The notes beneath the pieces were generated by a model. That model ran no database searches and was not told the origin of the DNA. It saw only the letters and a program-made list of their open reading frames with translations. Below are positions 23,583 to 33,711 of a stretch of 64,000 bases of DNA, piece after piece. The DNA comes from Anaeramoeba flamelloides (lineage: Eukaryota > Metamonada > Anaeramoebidae). Positions within the stretch are counted from its first letter, which is position 1; each line of letters begins with the position of its first letter. The stretch covers positions 930,001-994,000 of the forward strand of contig JANTQA010000029.1 in NCBI GenBank assembly GCA_027625915.1. The letters are read 5' to 3'. Position numbers and translations under genes: made by a program.

Positions 23583-23990
23583 TTTTTATGAATTATTGGA
23601 ACGTGATTCAAAAAGGAGATATTAAATGAAAAAAAATGAAAAAAGATCAAATTGAATCTTCCTAGATAAACAATTTATGGTTTATTTTTCATTTATTTGG
23701 GAATTAATTTGTTATTTTTATAAAGAGAAAAATCGTTGTGTGAGTTTCTTTTTCTTTAAAGTTCTGATCATTAAAGTATGGAAAGTTTTTTTTAACCTCA
23801 AAATGTTCTTATGCAATTTTCAATTTTTAGTGTTTCTTCATTCGGTAATAATTCCTCTTATCTTTGAAATATTTCACAACTTAAGCAATTTTTAAAGAGG
23901 TGTGTCGTTATAGCTGTTGTTGGGTGAGTTTTGAAGATCCTTTTTATTGTCTCTCTTTGAAAATTGTGTTACTTTTTGGATTTTTTTATT

Positions 23991-25235
23991 TTGTCAAAAA
24001 TTAAGGTAGTTTTTAAGGGGGTAAGTACATATTTCATTTTTTGAGTGCCACCATTTATGTAAAACTGATATGTTCAAATCATTTCTTTATCCAAGTACAG
24101 TGATATTTTCAGAAATCCTAGAGTGGAATATATCCGAGTATAAGATATTTTCATACCAACAAAAAAACGCAAATCAAAAAAATGAAAAAATAGATCAAAA
24201 AAAAATAAATAAAAATCACTATTACTTGATCTTATTTATAACATTTGACACAATTACTCATTCTTCACTTGGTTTTATTTTTAATTCTTTATGAAAAACA
24301 TTTTATTTGGAAAATTTTTGAGAAACAAATTGCTGTTTATTTCGAAAAAATTTCCAAAATGAATTTAAAAATCAAATTTTCATTTAATTTATCTAATTCT
24401 AGTTTTAGTTCAGAAAATCAGAGATTTTTTCATTCCTTTTTATAATGAGGGTTTATTGGACAAATTGGTTTGATTTTATAATTATTTATTTTCCATTAAA
24501 ACGAGAACTCAAAAAAATTCTGAATCTGATTGAAATATTTTCTTGATTTTTTCAATTATTTTGATTTGAATCTTTTGTAACTGTTTTTTGATTCCAAGAA
24601 TTCATCCCCTCTATTTTAATTTTTGAAATAGTTATCATTGCTTTGGATTTGTTTGATAAAAATATTTTAAAAAAGAATTTTGAAAGCAAATTTGTCACCA
24701 AAGGTTTTATAAAATAATAATAAATAGTAATGGGGCTAGAAATTCAAGGTTTAAAAAAGAGTTTGTATTCATACAAACTAAGAAGATAAAGAAAATCAAT
24801 CTTCGAAAATAGGATTTTATCGATTTTTTTTTTTTCATTCTTGATTTCAACAAATTTATTTGGAATGGTGATCTTTCGTGTTTGGTCTTCTAAAAGAAAA
24901 TATTTGTTTCAAATGTACACCCTTTCTGGTATATTTTTTTAGTTTAATGTTTGATTAATTTCAATTGTTTGTATAAACACATCTCTAGATCTAAAACTAA
25001 ATTTAATAAAATCCAATATTGAATCAAAAAAAATGTTCAAAAAATTGAAAATTTTCAGATTCAACTCTGAATTACTTTGATTCTTTTCACGAATAGACTA
25101 GTGGGTGGTGTTTTGGTTCCAAAGTTTCAATATCTGGTGGCACTCAAAAAATATTTTTCAGTAATGTTCACACAATTAAAATTTTTGAAAATGGTAAAAT
25201 GTACTCACTTCCTTAAAAAGTTTTTAATTTGACAA
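23991..25235. mobile_element. 1.2-kb inverted-repeat element, family J, copy 1
   Basis: The left end TTGTCAAAAATTAAGG...AGTACAT...TTTTTTGAGTGCCACCA is mirrored at 25136-25235 (TGGTGGCACTCAAAAAA...TGTACTCACTTCCTTAAAAA...TTTGACAA); the right arm carries about 40 extra bases. The interior holds short open frames without recognisable domain. A diverged, partial relative is seen at about 62580-63250. Confidence 0.55.
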
Positions 25236-25775
25236 ATAAATTTAAAAATTGAAATTAAAGTTAAATAAAAAAAACTCAAAATGAATTCTACAGAGATGAA
25301 ATTTAATTAGTATATAAAAAAGAATTATTTTAGATATCTAAGAATACTAATTATTTTTTTTATTTTTGAGATTGTAGAATAGAATTATTTTTACAATAAA
25401 AACGATATTATATATTATTTTGAAGAACGAATATAACTGGTATTTTTCTTCTTATAATTCTAGTATTATTCGGAATAACAAAATCAAATATAATATTTTA
25501 TCAAAATTGGTTAATTATTAAAGAATTAACAAAAAAATCGAGGCTGATCCAATGGTTATTATAAAAAGTTAATTTGAAATTATTTCTTGTGTTGGTACCA
25601 AAAGTGTAAAAAAAAGTACGAATAATTTACAAAACTTTCGTTTAGTTACATGTCGGATAATCCGAAAAAATATTTTTCAAATATGTTTTTAGAATATTTT
25701 TTGATAATCTAATTGTAATCTAAAGAAAAGCCAAACAAGTTTCACAATTTCTGTATTGGATTGACTTATAATATA

Positions 25776-26270
25776 AAGCAGTGAAAAAAATACCACAAAA
25801 AAAAAACCCGGACAAGATTTTGAATTGTGAATATTAGTGAAATTTTGTGTAATTTCATTTATTTACAATCAAATCCTTTTTTTAAGAATCAAACTTTTTA
25901 AATTATAACTAACCCACTTATTAGAATGATGATTAAAGAAATCGCACCTTTTCAAAACTCCATTCAATCAATCAAAAAACAAAGAATAAAAATTATCATT
26001 TTCCAAACTCTAATAAACCTCTATAAAACTCTATTGTTTTTCAAAAAAAGTTGATCCACTTAGACTATCAAACAATTACTCAAGTATTCTAGAGACACGT
26101 TACTTTGATGAACTTTAGGTAGGTTTCTTACTAATCTCATAAAAAATTTGGTTCTTTATAAAAAGGATTTGTTTTAGTAAATAAAATAAATTACATTAAA
26201 TTTGACTAATATTCACAATTAAAAATCTTGTCAGGGATTTTTTTCATCTCCGGTATTTTTTTTCCTGCTC
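25776..26270. mobile_element. 495-bp MITE with about 100-bp inverted arms
   Basis: The ends AAGCAGTGAAAAAAATACC and (complement of the right end) GAGCAGGAAAAAAAATACC are followed in both arms by GACAAGATTTT.AATTGTGAA, TATTAGT and ATTTACT/ATTTACA. TA flanks both sides. The centre is non-coding. Confidence 0.7.
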
Positions 26271-27098
26271 TATATCTGAAATTCTATAACTAAATGCGAA
26301 GAAAGATGATTTTTTACTATTAAACAAAACTTGTTGTTTATTAAATGGAAAACTGGTTAATTTTTGGAAATATCGACGATTTAGGTTGTATTGCTAATTT
26401 TCTCACACTTGATTTATTTCTGAAAATGGTAAATGTTTTACAGTTGAATTTGATTTTGTCTCTCAAAATAAAATCAAGACAAAACTGTCAAACTATTTAG
26501 ATTGTTGTTTGAAAACTATGTAGACAAAAATTTGAATAATTACTTTTAATTGAAAAAATAAAAAGATCAAAATTATTATACGCTTACCTAAAAAAAAACA
26601 CACCTTTCAAGAATTAATTTAAAACATCAAAGTTCCCAATTTCTAAAAGGTAAACGAACAATTCAAGCTTCTTTTCATAATTAGAAATTTGAAAACCTTT
26701 TTGTAGGAAGTTGAATATAAATTCTATTTAAGATATTATACAATCAATAGTATAAGTTTTATTCTAAATATCTAAAATTCTCTTCTCTAAAAAAAAAAAA
26801 TATTAATTAAAAAAAAACAAAAATCCAACCTATTTTATCAATTCTTTCTTCTTTTTTTATATAATTGAACATTAAAAAAAAAAAATATCAAATTATTTTT
26901 TAAAAAAATTGGTAAGAGAACCTACCATCACACACCACAAAAATAAAACACTCTTCTCTCATCCCTCTAAAATTTGTATCATGCCTTATTGTATAGTTAC
27001 CCAGTTCAGTAGTATTGATTGTTATTATTTTTTATCTATAATTCAGCTTTCTTTTTATTATTATTATTTCTGTCAAAAAACATTTCAAAGCCCAGATA

Positions 27099-27607
27099 CA
27101 GCCGTTCCAACCCTACAACGAAATCTATGAGAAACAGAAAATTCCTTTTCTTTCTCATCCTTTCCCTTTTATTACAGGTTTTTATAGTTGTGTGATAGTC
27201 TATTACAAACCGTGAAATTTAATAATAGAACAAAAATTTCCCAAAGATAAAATATTGCAAATTTATAAAATTCACACTTTTACTTCTGGATGATCAATAG
27301 TTTTGAAAAATTTTCTGGTTTTTGTTTGATATATAATTTCTAAAGACATTAAAATCAAAAGGTGAGACCATTTCAAAGAAATCCTTAAATTCCATCTTTG
27401 ATCTAGCGAAGTTTTTTTTTGAATTTATTTGATTAACACAAGATTTTTTTCTATTCTTTCATATAATAATTTTTTTAAAAAAACGGATGCCAAATCATAA
27501 AATGTATATGATAGAGGACAAACGAAGAGTTTTTTATTGTATTTAACAGAGACAAAAAGTCAATTTCGATGTCTGTCAAATTTCACGGTAGGTTTTGAAA
27601 GGTTGTT
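27099..27607. mobile_element. Degenerate relative of the 59.7-kb MITE
   Basis: The left end (TA)CAGCCGTTCCAACCCTAC...CGAAAT resembles CAGCTGTTCCAAGGCTACCG at 59711, and near 27585 the complementary motif ATTTCACGGTAGG occurs in the expected orientation. The right terminus is decayed, so the boundaries are approximate. Confidence 0.35.
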
Positions 27608-28102
27608 TATAAATATTGAAAGAGTATACGAAGTTCAATTGATTATTGTCACTTTGCAATCTATTTCCTGAGAAGAGAAATCTTCGTTTATTACTCAAAT
27701 TTTCCTTTAATAAGGGCACAGAATCTTTACCTGCTTTTAAAAATTTCTCATTTTTGATTGATCCTACCAAAAGGCTTTTAGTCATTTTTTGAGTTAAGAA
27801 ATTAACGAAAATCTAAAAATATACACTTCAAGAGAGCACTCTAAAAGAAATGTTAATAGGTTTATACCATATCTGGGTTTAATCAACGAAATGGTATAAT
27901 ATTAAAGAAAAGGTGTTTTTTGGATTGATTATTCCAAAACAACAAGAATCACAGTTAATTTGTTAATGTGTCTAATTGACCTTTTCCAAAAGGAAATTGT
28001 ATATGTTAATTTTGTTAAAGTCCAAAAATTCACTTTTAAGTAAAACTATCGTCAAAAGGTGTCATGATAGAATTGTCATCAACACATTTTATTTTTTTTA
28101 AG

Positions 28103-29334
28103 CCTATTTATTGAAAAATAATTTTAATCATACACAAAATGGACTGGGAACACTTTTTAAAAAACACATATGTTCAATTTGGGCCAAGTATTATTCCAAT
28201 ACCAGCTTTAACGAAAGTAATATTTACATTAAAAATTTTGGATTGTATGAAATGATCAAAAACAAACGAATAGATGGTTTGAAAGAAAGGGTGTAATTAA
28301 AATTTTTCAAAAGCAAATATAAAATCGTTGACAAACTTAAATAGACCTATTTTCAGTTCTTTCTTAAACAATTTTTTTGATCACTATTTTTATACAACTT
28401 TAAAAAATATTTTGTTTCTGATCTTTTTTTTAATTTTATTTTAAAATATATAAAAAAGGATATCTTTGAAGAAATAAACAAGTCTATTCCAAAACATGAA
28501 TACCGTTATGACTTTTTTGAAGAAAACAGCATATCTAAGAAAATTGAAGACCGAAGATTACAAAATCAAATTGATAACGAAAAAAGTACAGAAAGAAAAC
28601 AAAGATTATATCTTGCGAGAATCGAGGAACAAAAGCAAAAAGAAAAGCTAAGAAAAGAAAGAGAAGAACAAGAACAAGAAAGAATAAGGCAAGAAAAGGA
28701 AAGAATAAGAAAAGAGCAAGAACAGGAAAAGATCAGGCTTGAACAAGCAAAAGAACAAGAAAGAATCAGGCAAGAACAAGAAACAAATAGGCAAGAACAA
28801 GGCAGAATAAGGCAAGAACAAGGCAGAATAAGGCAAGAACAAGAAAGAATAAGGCAAGAAAAAGAAAGGATAAGAAAAGAAGAAGTAGAAAAAAGAGTTA
28901 AGGAATGGTTAAATCAAGAAAAAAATACTTCCCAGAAACAATTATTGAATAACCAAAGCAACAATTCTTCGAATGTTGGAACGGGGCTAGGAATTGGTCT
29001 TGGGATGGGGCCTGTTGTTGATGTGAATAATTTTTCGAAAGATGGTAAAAGTATTCGAAGAAGGACAAAAAACAATAAAAATACCTACGAAAAAGGTATT
29101 TTTAAGGTCGGTATGAAGAAAAGTTACTCAAGTATTAAATCAAATATTAGGCGTGGGGTAAGAAGAGGAAGGAAAGCAATTAAAAAGAAGATAACAAGTA
29201 AAAAACAAAAACCAAATGAAAATATTTTATATGGAATATATGATAATCTGAAATATCAACAAGTAAGATTTGTTTTTTGGTTTTTTTTTTTTCAAATATT
29301 TATCTATTTATTTGCGATTTTGTTCACAAAATGA
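28103..29334 (+). CDS. Coiled-coil Gln/Glu/Arg-rich protein, multi-exon, joins uncertain
   Basis: Function not recognised. A first coding-like block (28103-about 28290: GTLFKKHICSIWAKYYSNTS ... MIKNKRIDGLKER) follows an acceptor-like AG at 28101-28102. A second block is open from 28381 and clearly coding from 28459 (DIFEEINKSIPKHEYRYDFF). It continues into a long helical region of RIRQEQE-type heptads (about 28640-28870), an Asn/Ser/Gln linker, a glycine-rich patch (GTGLGIGLGMGP) and a basic segment (RRGVRRGRKAIKKKITSKK). The block either reads through CAACAA into a hydrophobic tail (VFWFFFFQIFIYLFAILFTK, stop 29334) that could be a tail anchor, or splices at the donor GTAAGA at 29263. The acceptor between the two blocks could be TTTTCAG at 28356 or AAAAAAG at 28458. 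Coding status of the second block is well supported; exon joins are not. Confidence 0.55.
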
Positions 29335-31659
29335 TCTCTTCTCAAAATCATAAAGTACTTGAGCTACTGTTGTTAAAATAACCCTGAAATTCTCGGTAAA
29401 ACCTATGGTGTTTATAGAAAAGTGGTTTTCTTTTTTTTTTTTTTCTTGAATGCTTACTCTTGAAATGATCAGAGAAAGGGACCATAAATAATTAGTAACA
29501 ATTATATTGCTTTCTTCAGGGTCGATTATGAAAAAAATATTTCAAAAAAGGAATTACCAAAGGTAAAATTCTTGTCAAAATATGGGAAATTCATATAAAC
29601 AATTTTTACCTCGAAAAAAAAAATCATTCAAATTTCAGAAAAATAATGGCAATATGTTCACACTTGTATAACAATGGAAATTGATAAATTTCGTTCTTTG
29701 AAGATTGGATCATATAAAATATATTCAAATTTTTTCATTATATTAGTAAAATCAGAATTCAACAATCTACTAACAAAATCATACTAATTATCTCAAAAGA
29801 AAATAAATTATAAAATTTTCATATCAACGATTTTTCAGTCAAAGGGGCCCAGTTGTAATGGGTGAAATACATGTGTTTAAAGGGTTTGCATAGATATTAG
29901 AAAATTAATTTTTATTTTGGAAATTTTCAAAATTGAAATCATTTTTTCACATTTTTATTTGTATTTTTTGATTTTTTTTTAAAACCTAATTCAGTTGCAA
30001 AAATTTTTTTTATTGCAAGATCAATAGTCACTTGGTAAAAATGTTCTATTCTAAGGTAAAAGAAAAGTATGGAAAATGAAGTGAAAATTGTTTCCTATTT
30101 ATTATTCAAATACCAGTAGAAGGTCAAAACGAACATTGTTGTTTTTCTCAATGTGTACGTGAGAATTTGAGTTTTTCAATCTCCAAGAAAATTTATTGAT
30201 TAATTAGTTTTCTTCCAGACATATATCAACAATTCTTTGATGTATATTATTCTACTTCTTTCTTATTTTTTCTTCAAAGGTTAATTATATAAAATAATGG
30301 ATATTTAAAAAAAAATTTAGGCCTCTTTGACTGAAACAGAGTTTATTTAATCCAAAACAAAAATAATGTGAATATTTCTTTTTTAATTTTTTTTTTTTCT
30401 AGTTTTGGGTTTTAAAAAGGTGAAAACTTATTTTGAATTTACACTCAAAAAAAAATTATAAATTAAAAAAGTCCATATTTTTTAAAAAGGCGGTAACAAA
30501 TTGGGGAAAAAAGTTCAGGATGGTTTTTAATTGCGAACTTTACTGAAAATCCAAAGTAACCATTGTGGAAAAAAGTGAAATAGGGAAAAAAAGTGAAACG
30601 TGGTTTTTCATTGGGAAAATTACTGAAAATTCAAAATAAGATCTAATTAATAAAAGAAAGGATGAATAAATAAAGACAAAATGAAGTATTCAGTGGATTA
30701 ATATTTTTTTTACTACTATTTTTTGATAAGGTTTTTTGTTTGATTGATCAATTATTAAAAAAACTGTTGAAAAATTGACTATACTTAAGATCTCCAAAAC
30801 CACTTATTGAATTTAGATAATAAAGTATATTTAAAATTTTGTTTGTTGATTTGATTAAAAATAATATAATGGATTGTTATTAAAGGTTAAATTGTTTCAA
30901 CTTGTAAAAGATTTTACGTTTTATTCTAAGTAATTTCAATTAATGTTACAAATTAAAAGCTGTATTTAAGTTTTTTTTACCTATTAGGCATTTTTTCCCA
31001 AAATTTAATATCAATTTCCAATTTTTATAAAAAAAAAAAGATTTCAATTTCATGATAATTTTATGATACAATTAAACAAAACTCAGAGGTAAGAAATAAG
31101 AATTATTATTTATTTAATCTCATACTTCCTTCTTTGACTATTAGAAAAAAAAATTATTTTTTTTTAAATATGATGATAATAATTTTTCTAAAATATTTGA
31201 AAGTAATCATTGATTGTGTATGTAGTGGTGGGGACGAGTCAATTGCAATACTCAGATTATTAATTTGATTTTATCTGGGGTTCATTATGAAAGAAGTAAA
31301 AAGATTAAAAATTAAAAAAAAAGAGAGAGAGAGAGAAATTTAACTATTAAATTGATTAAAAGTATGAAAAAAAACTCAAAACTAAATATAATCATAACAA
31401 GAATTGATGGGGTGTTAATTTTATAGTAAATCATCAACTTCTTAATTTATAAGTCAATTTAATTCTTTTTGAAATCTTTTTTATTCGAAAAAATCAAAAA
31501 CAATCTAAAAGAAAATTAAATCATAATAATTATAAAGGAACAATGATTTTTTTATTATTCACCAACCATAAATAAATAATAATTTTTTTTATTATATCTT
31601 TATTTATACCTAAATTACATCATTTCTATATTTACTACCATACTAAAATTTTTGAATAG
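29335..31659. other. Spacer or long intron with one MITE
   Basis: AT-rich with no coding-like frame. It contains family C copy 1 (29836-30333). If the donor at 29263 is used and the acceptor AG at 31658-31659 is its partner, the whole stretch would be a 2.4-kb intron; phase is compatible (phase 0 on both sides) but not proven. Confidence 0.4.
29836..30333. mobile_element. MITE family C, copy 1
   Basis: The left end CAGTCAAAGGGGCCCAG and the right end (complement) CAGTCAAAGAGGCCTA are inverted. The body matches 56758-57400 along most of its length, including ATTCAAATACCAGTAGAAGG and ATATCAACAATTCTTTGAT. It lacks about 150 bases present in that copy, so one of the two carries an internal deletion or insertion. 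No coding capacity. Confidence 0.75.
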
Positions 31660-31878
31660 AATCCGTTATATTTGAAGTTTAAAAATGTCGGTTATCAAAC
31701 TAAACAAATTAATGATGCACTTGAATTCACTGGGAATGATGAAACAAAATCCAGAGTATACCTAGAGTGTATTCAGCAATACCATAACGAAATGGGATTT
31801 TTAGAAAATCATGTAAAGGAAGCATTAATTTTATCCAATTTTGATAAACAAAAAATAATGAATTATTTGCTGAAATAA
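31660..31878 (+). CDS. Terminal exon with two UBA-like helices bundles
   Basis: The frame is open from an acceptor-like AG (TTGAATAG) to TAA at 31878 and has no early ATG, so it reads as a 3' exon: NPLYLKFKNVGYQTKQINDA ... then MGFLENHVKEALILSNFDKQ...MNYLL. The second part fits the UBA pattern (MGF, then EAL about 8 residues on, then a hydrophobic pair near the end), and the first part (GYQTKQINDALEFTGND) fits it more loosely. UBA domains bind ubiquitin. Upstream exons were not located; it could belong to the coiled-coil gene at 28-29 kb. Could also be a gene remnant. Confidence 0.4.
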   Translation, partial: NPLYLKFKNVGYQTKQINDALEFTGNDETKSRVYLECIQQYHNEMGFLENHVKEALILSNFDKQKIMNYLLK

Positions 31879-32551
31879 TATTTAAAAATCATGTGTTGTA
31901 TCTCAAATTTGAATAAATGTGCATTTGGCAGTTAATTGATTGTATTTTAAATTATTATTTTATTTATTTTATAAAATGTGTTAAATGATTGTATATATAT
32001 AAAGATTAGTTATTAAGTAACTTTATTTATTAAATTTTTATTTTATTTTTTTTTATTCTAAACACATTAATTCTATGCTTATAAACGTTAGGGTATAAAT
32101 TGTAAAGTTGTTGAACTTGATGCTTGTCATCATCCCAACTTTTATATTATTTTAATTTCTAAAGAAAATTTATTATGATAGTTTTAATACGAATAATTCT
32201 CAATGAATTGGAAAAGATAGAGTAAAACTTTTAAAAACTAAAAACGAAAATGGAATTTTTAAGGCATTTAAAAAAGGAAAATAATTATCAATTCTATTAA
32301 ATATTCAAAACTTTTTCTTCAATATATTTACTTTCACAATGGAAAAGATAAAAAAACAATTCTTAAAGTATAACTGAATTTCTATCATCTGTTATAATAT
32401 CTTTTCATTATTTTCTTAATTTGTTAGTTTCTAAATTTTGGAATTGCTTGATTGTTTTTTTTTTTTAGCTAATTGAGTCTAAGGGATATAAGTGTTTCAA
32501 TAAAAAAACCAATAATTAAAACTCTTTATTAAATAACTTAATTACACTATT

Positions 32552-32731
32552 GGTCTTACACTCTTCAGCTTGGATTTCAGTAAAAAAATTAAATTGACGA
32601 AAATTGTCATTTTGAACCACTATTAAAATAGTCATACCGAGAACAAGATCAATCAACTACGAACGAATTTAAAAGTTGAAATACCTAAAACGAGATTATA
32701 TTTTTTCAAATTTCAGGGATTATCAACCTTA
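32552..32731. mobile_element. Solo arm of the family F transposon
   Basis: Matches, with scattered differences, the complement of the left arm of 4122-4674: TCTTACACT, AAATTGTCATTTTGAAC.ACT, GA.CAAGATC.ATCAACTA, ending TTTCAGGGATTATCAACCTTA. The partner arm is absent, so this is a truncated copy. Confidence 0.65.
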
Positions 32732-32753
32732 TGTTCAAAAAATTTTCAAACTC

Positions 32754-33237
32754 CAGTGGTGGAAATAACCCGGGTTGACAACCGTTAACCTATTATACAA
32801 ATTTAACTCGTGTTTTTTTTTTCAGACTTGGGTATTTGGAGATAGTAAGGCACTTATAGATTCTTGGTTCGGATTCAAATTGGCTTTAAAGGTTAGATCT
32901 TTCATTAGTCGAAATGATTCAATAATATTATCTTCTTTTGTTTCAAAAATTTCGTCAGATTTATCTAATTTCTATGATTTAATGTTTTTTTAAATAAATT
33001 CAAAACAAGAAATTTTTCTCATTTTTTTGTCAAAAAATTAAATAGATTACATTTTAATCTTTCCATATCTTCATAATTCTTTTTTAAAATTTATTTAATT
33101 AACCCTATTTCTTGCTTATATACTGTTTCCATCCCATCGATTTGTTTCTTTTATGTCTAGAGCCAGCCAATATTTTTTGCATGAGTTAAATTTTTGTAAT
33201 GGGTTAGAATAAAAAACATGGGTTATTTATACCACTG
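32754..33237. mobile_element. Tc1/mariner-type MITE, family B, copy 1
   Basis: The ends are CAGTGGTGGAAATAACCC and the complement of CAGTGGTATAAATAACCC; TA follows the right end, while the left flank is no longer TA. The body aligns along its whole length with 54540-55004 (shared TTTTTTTCAGACTTG.GTATTT, CTTATAGATTCTTGGTT, GGTTAGATCTTT, ATCTTCATAATTCTTTTTTA). Confidence 0.8.
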
Positions 33238-33711
33238 TATTTGTTAAATATTCTGAATGATGAAACAAAGTGTTTGTTTATTCAAAAATACTGATATTTC
33301 TCTCATTTTTTCTTCAATTCTCTTTTATTGTCTCAATAAAAATTCTTTTTGTCGAAAGTTTGATCTATTCGTTATTTTTTTGAAAAATAAAAAAAATTTC
33401 TTTTTTGCTGGTAAACAGAAAAGTGAAAATAACCTTAAGTTTTTGAAAGAAAAAAATTTTGAGTCAATTTGAGGAAACACTAGTCTTTTTTTTCTTATAA
33501 TTTGAAAGATGAAAAATAAAACCAATAAGAACCAAAAAAATAAAATAGTATTTTGGTGATTCTTTATTTTAGAGAAATGCAGTGGTAATTCACAGAACAA
33601 ATTCAATTGTCCTAATATTATTGTGAATTAGGAAAATAATAGATTTCAAACTCAATCATTTTTATTTTTTGTATTTTTAGTTTATCGTTCTCTTTGTAAA
33701 TAATTTTCAAA

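Larger units (their letters stand above)
23583..28102. other. AT-rich spacer rich in inverted-repeat elements
   Basis: No gene supported. It contains the inverted-repeat elements 23991-25235, 25776-26270 and possibly 27099-27607. Open frames at 24070-24445, 26909-27130 and 27576-27785 overlap these elements or lack any domain pattern. Confidence 0.5.
31879..33711. other. Spacer upstream of HIRA with two mobile-element remnants
   Basis: Contains a solo arm of family F (32552-32731) followed after 22 bases by family B copy 1 (32754-33237). The 475 bases before the HIRA start hold no visible gene; the promoter presumably lies here but no motif is recognisable. Confidence 0.5.

Noticed and set aside
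26909-27240. Coding-like text around 27080-27210 (KAQIQPFQPYNEIYEK in one frame)
   Set aside because: The same DNA resembles the terminal repeat of the 59.7-kb MITE, which explains its non-AT-rich look; stops surround it and no consistent splice frame was found.
27576-27785. 69-codon minus-strand frame (MTKSLLVGSIKNEKF...)
   Set aside because: Its 3' part overlaps the possible MITE right end (ACCGTGAAATTT) and no domain is visible. A real small gene is not fully excluded.
32775-32993. 72-codon frame
   Set aside because: Inside family B MITE copy 1; the matching region of copy 2 is not open.
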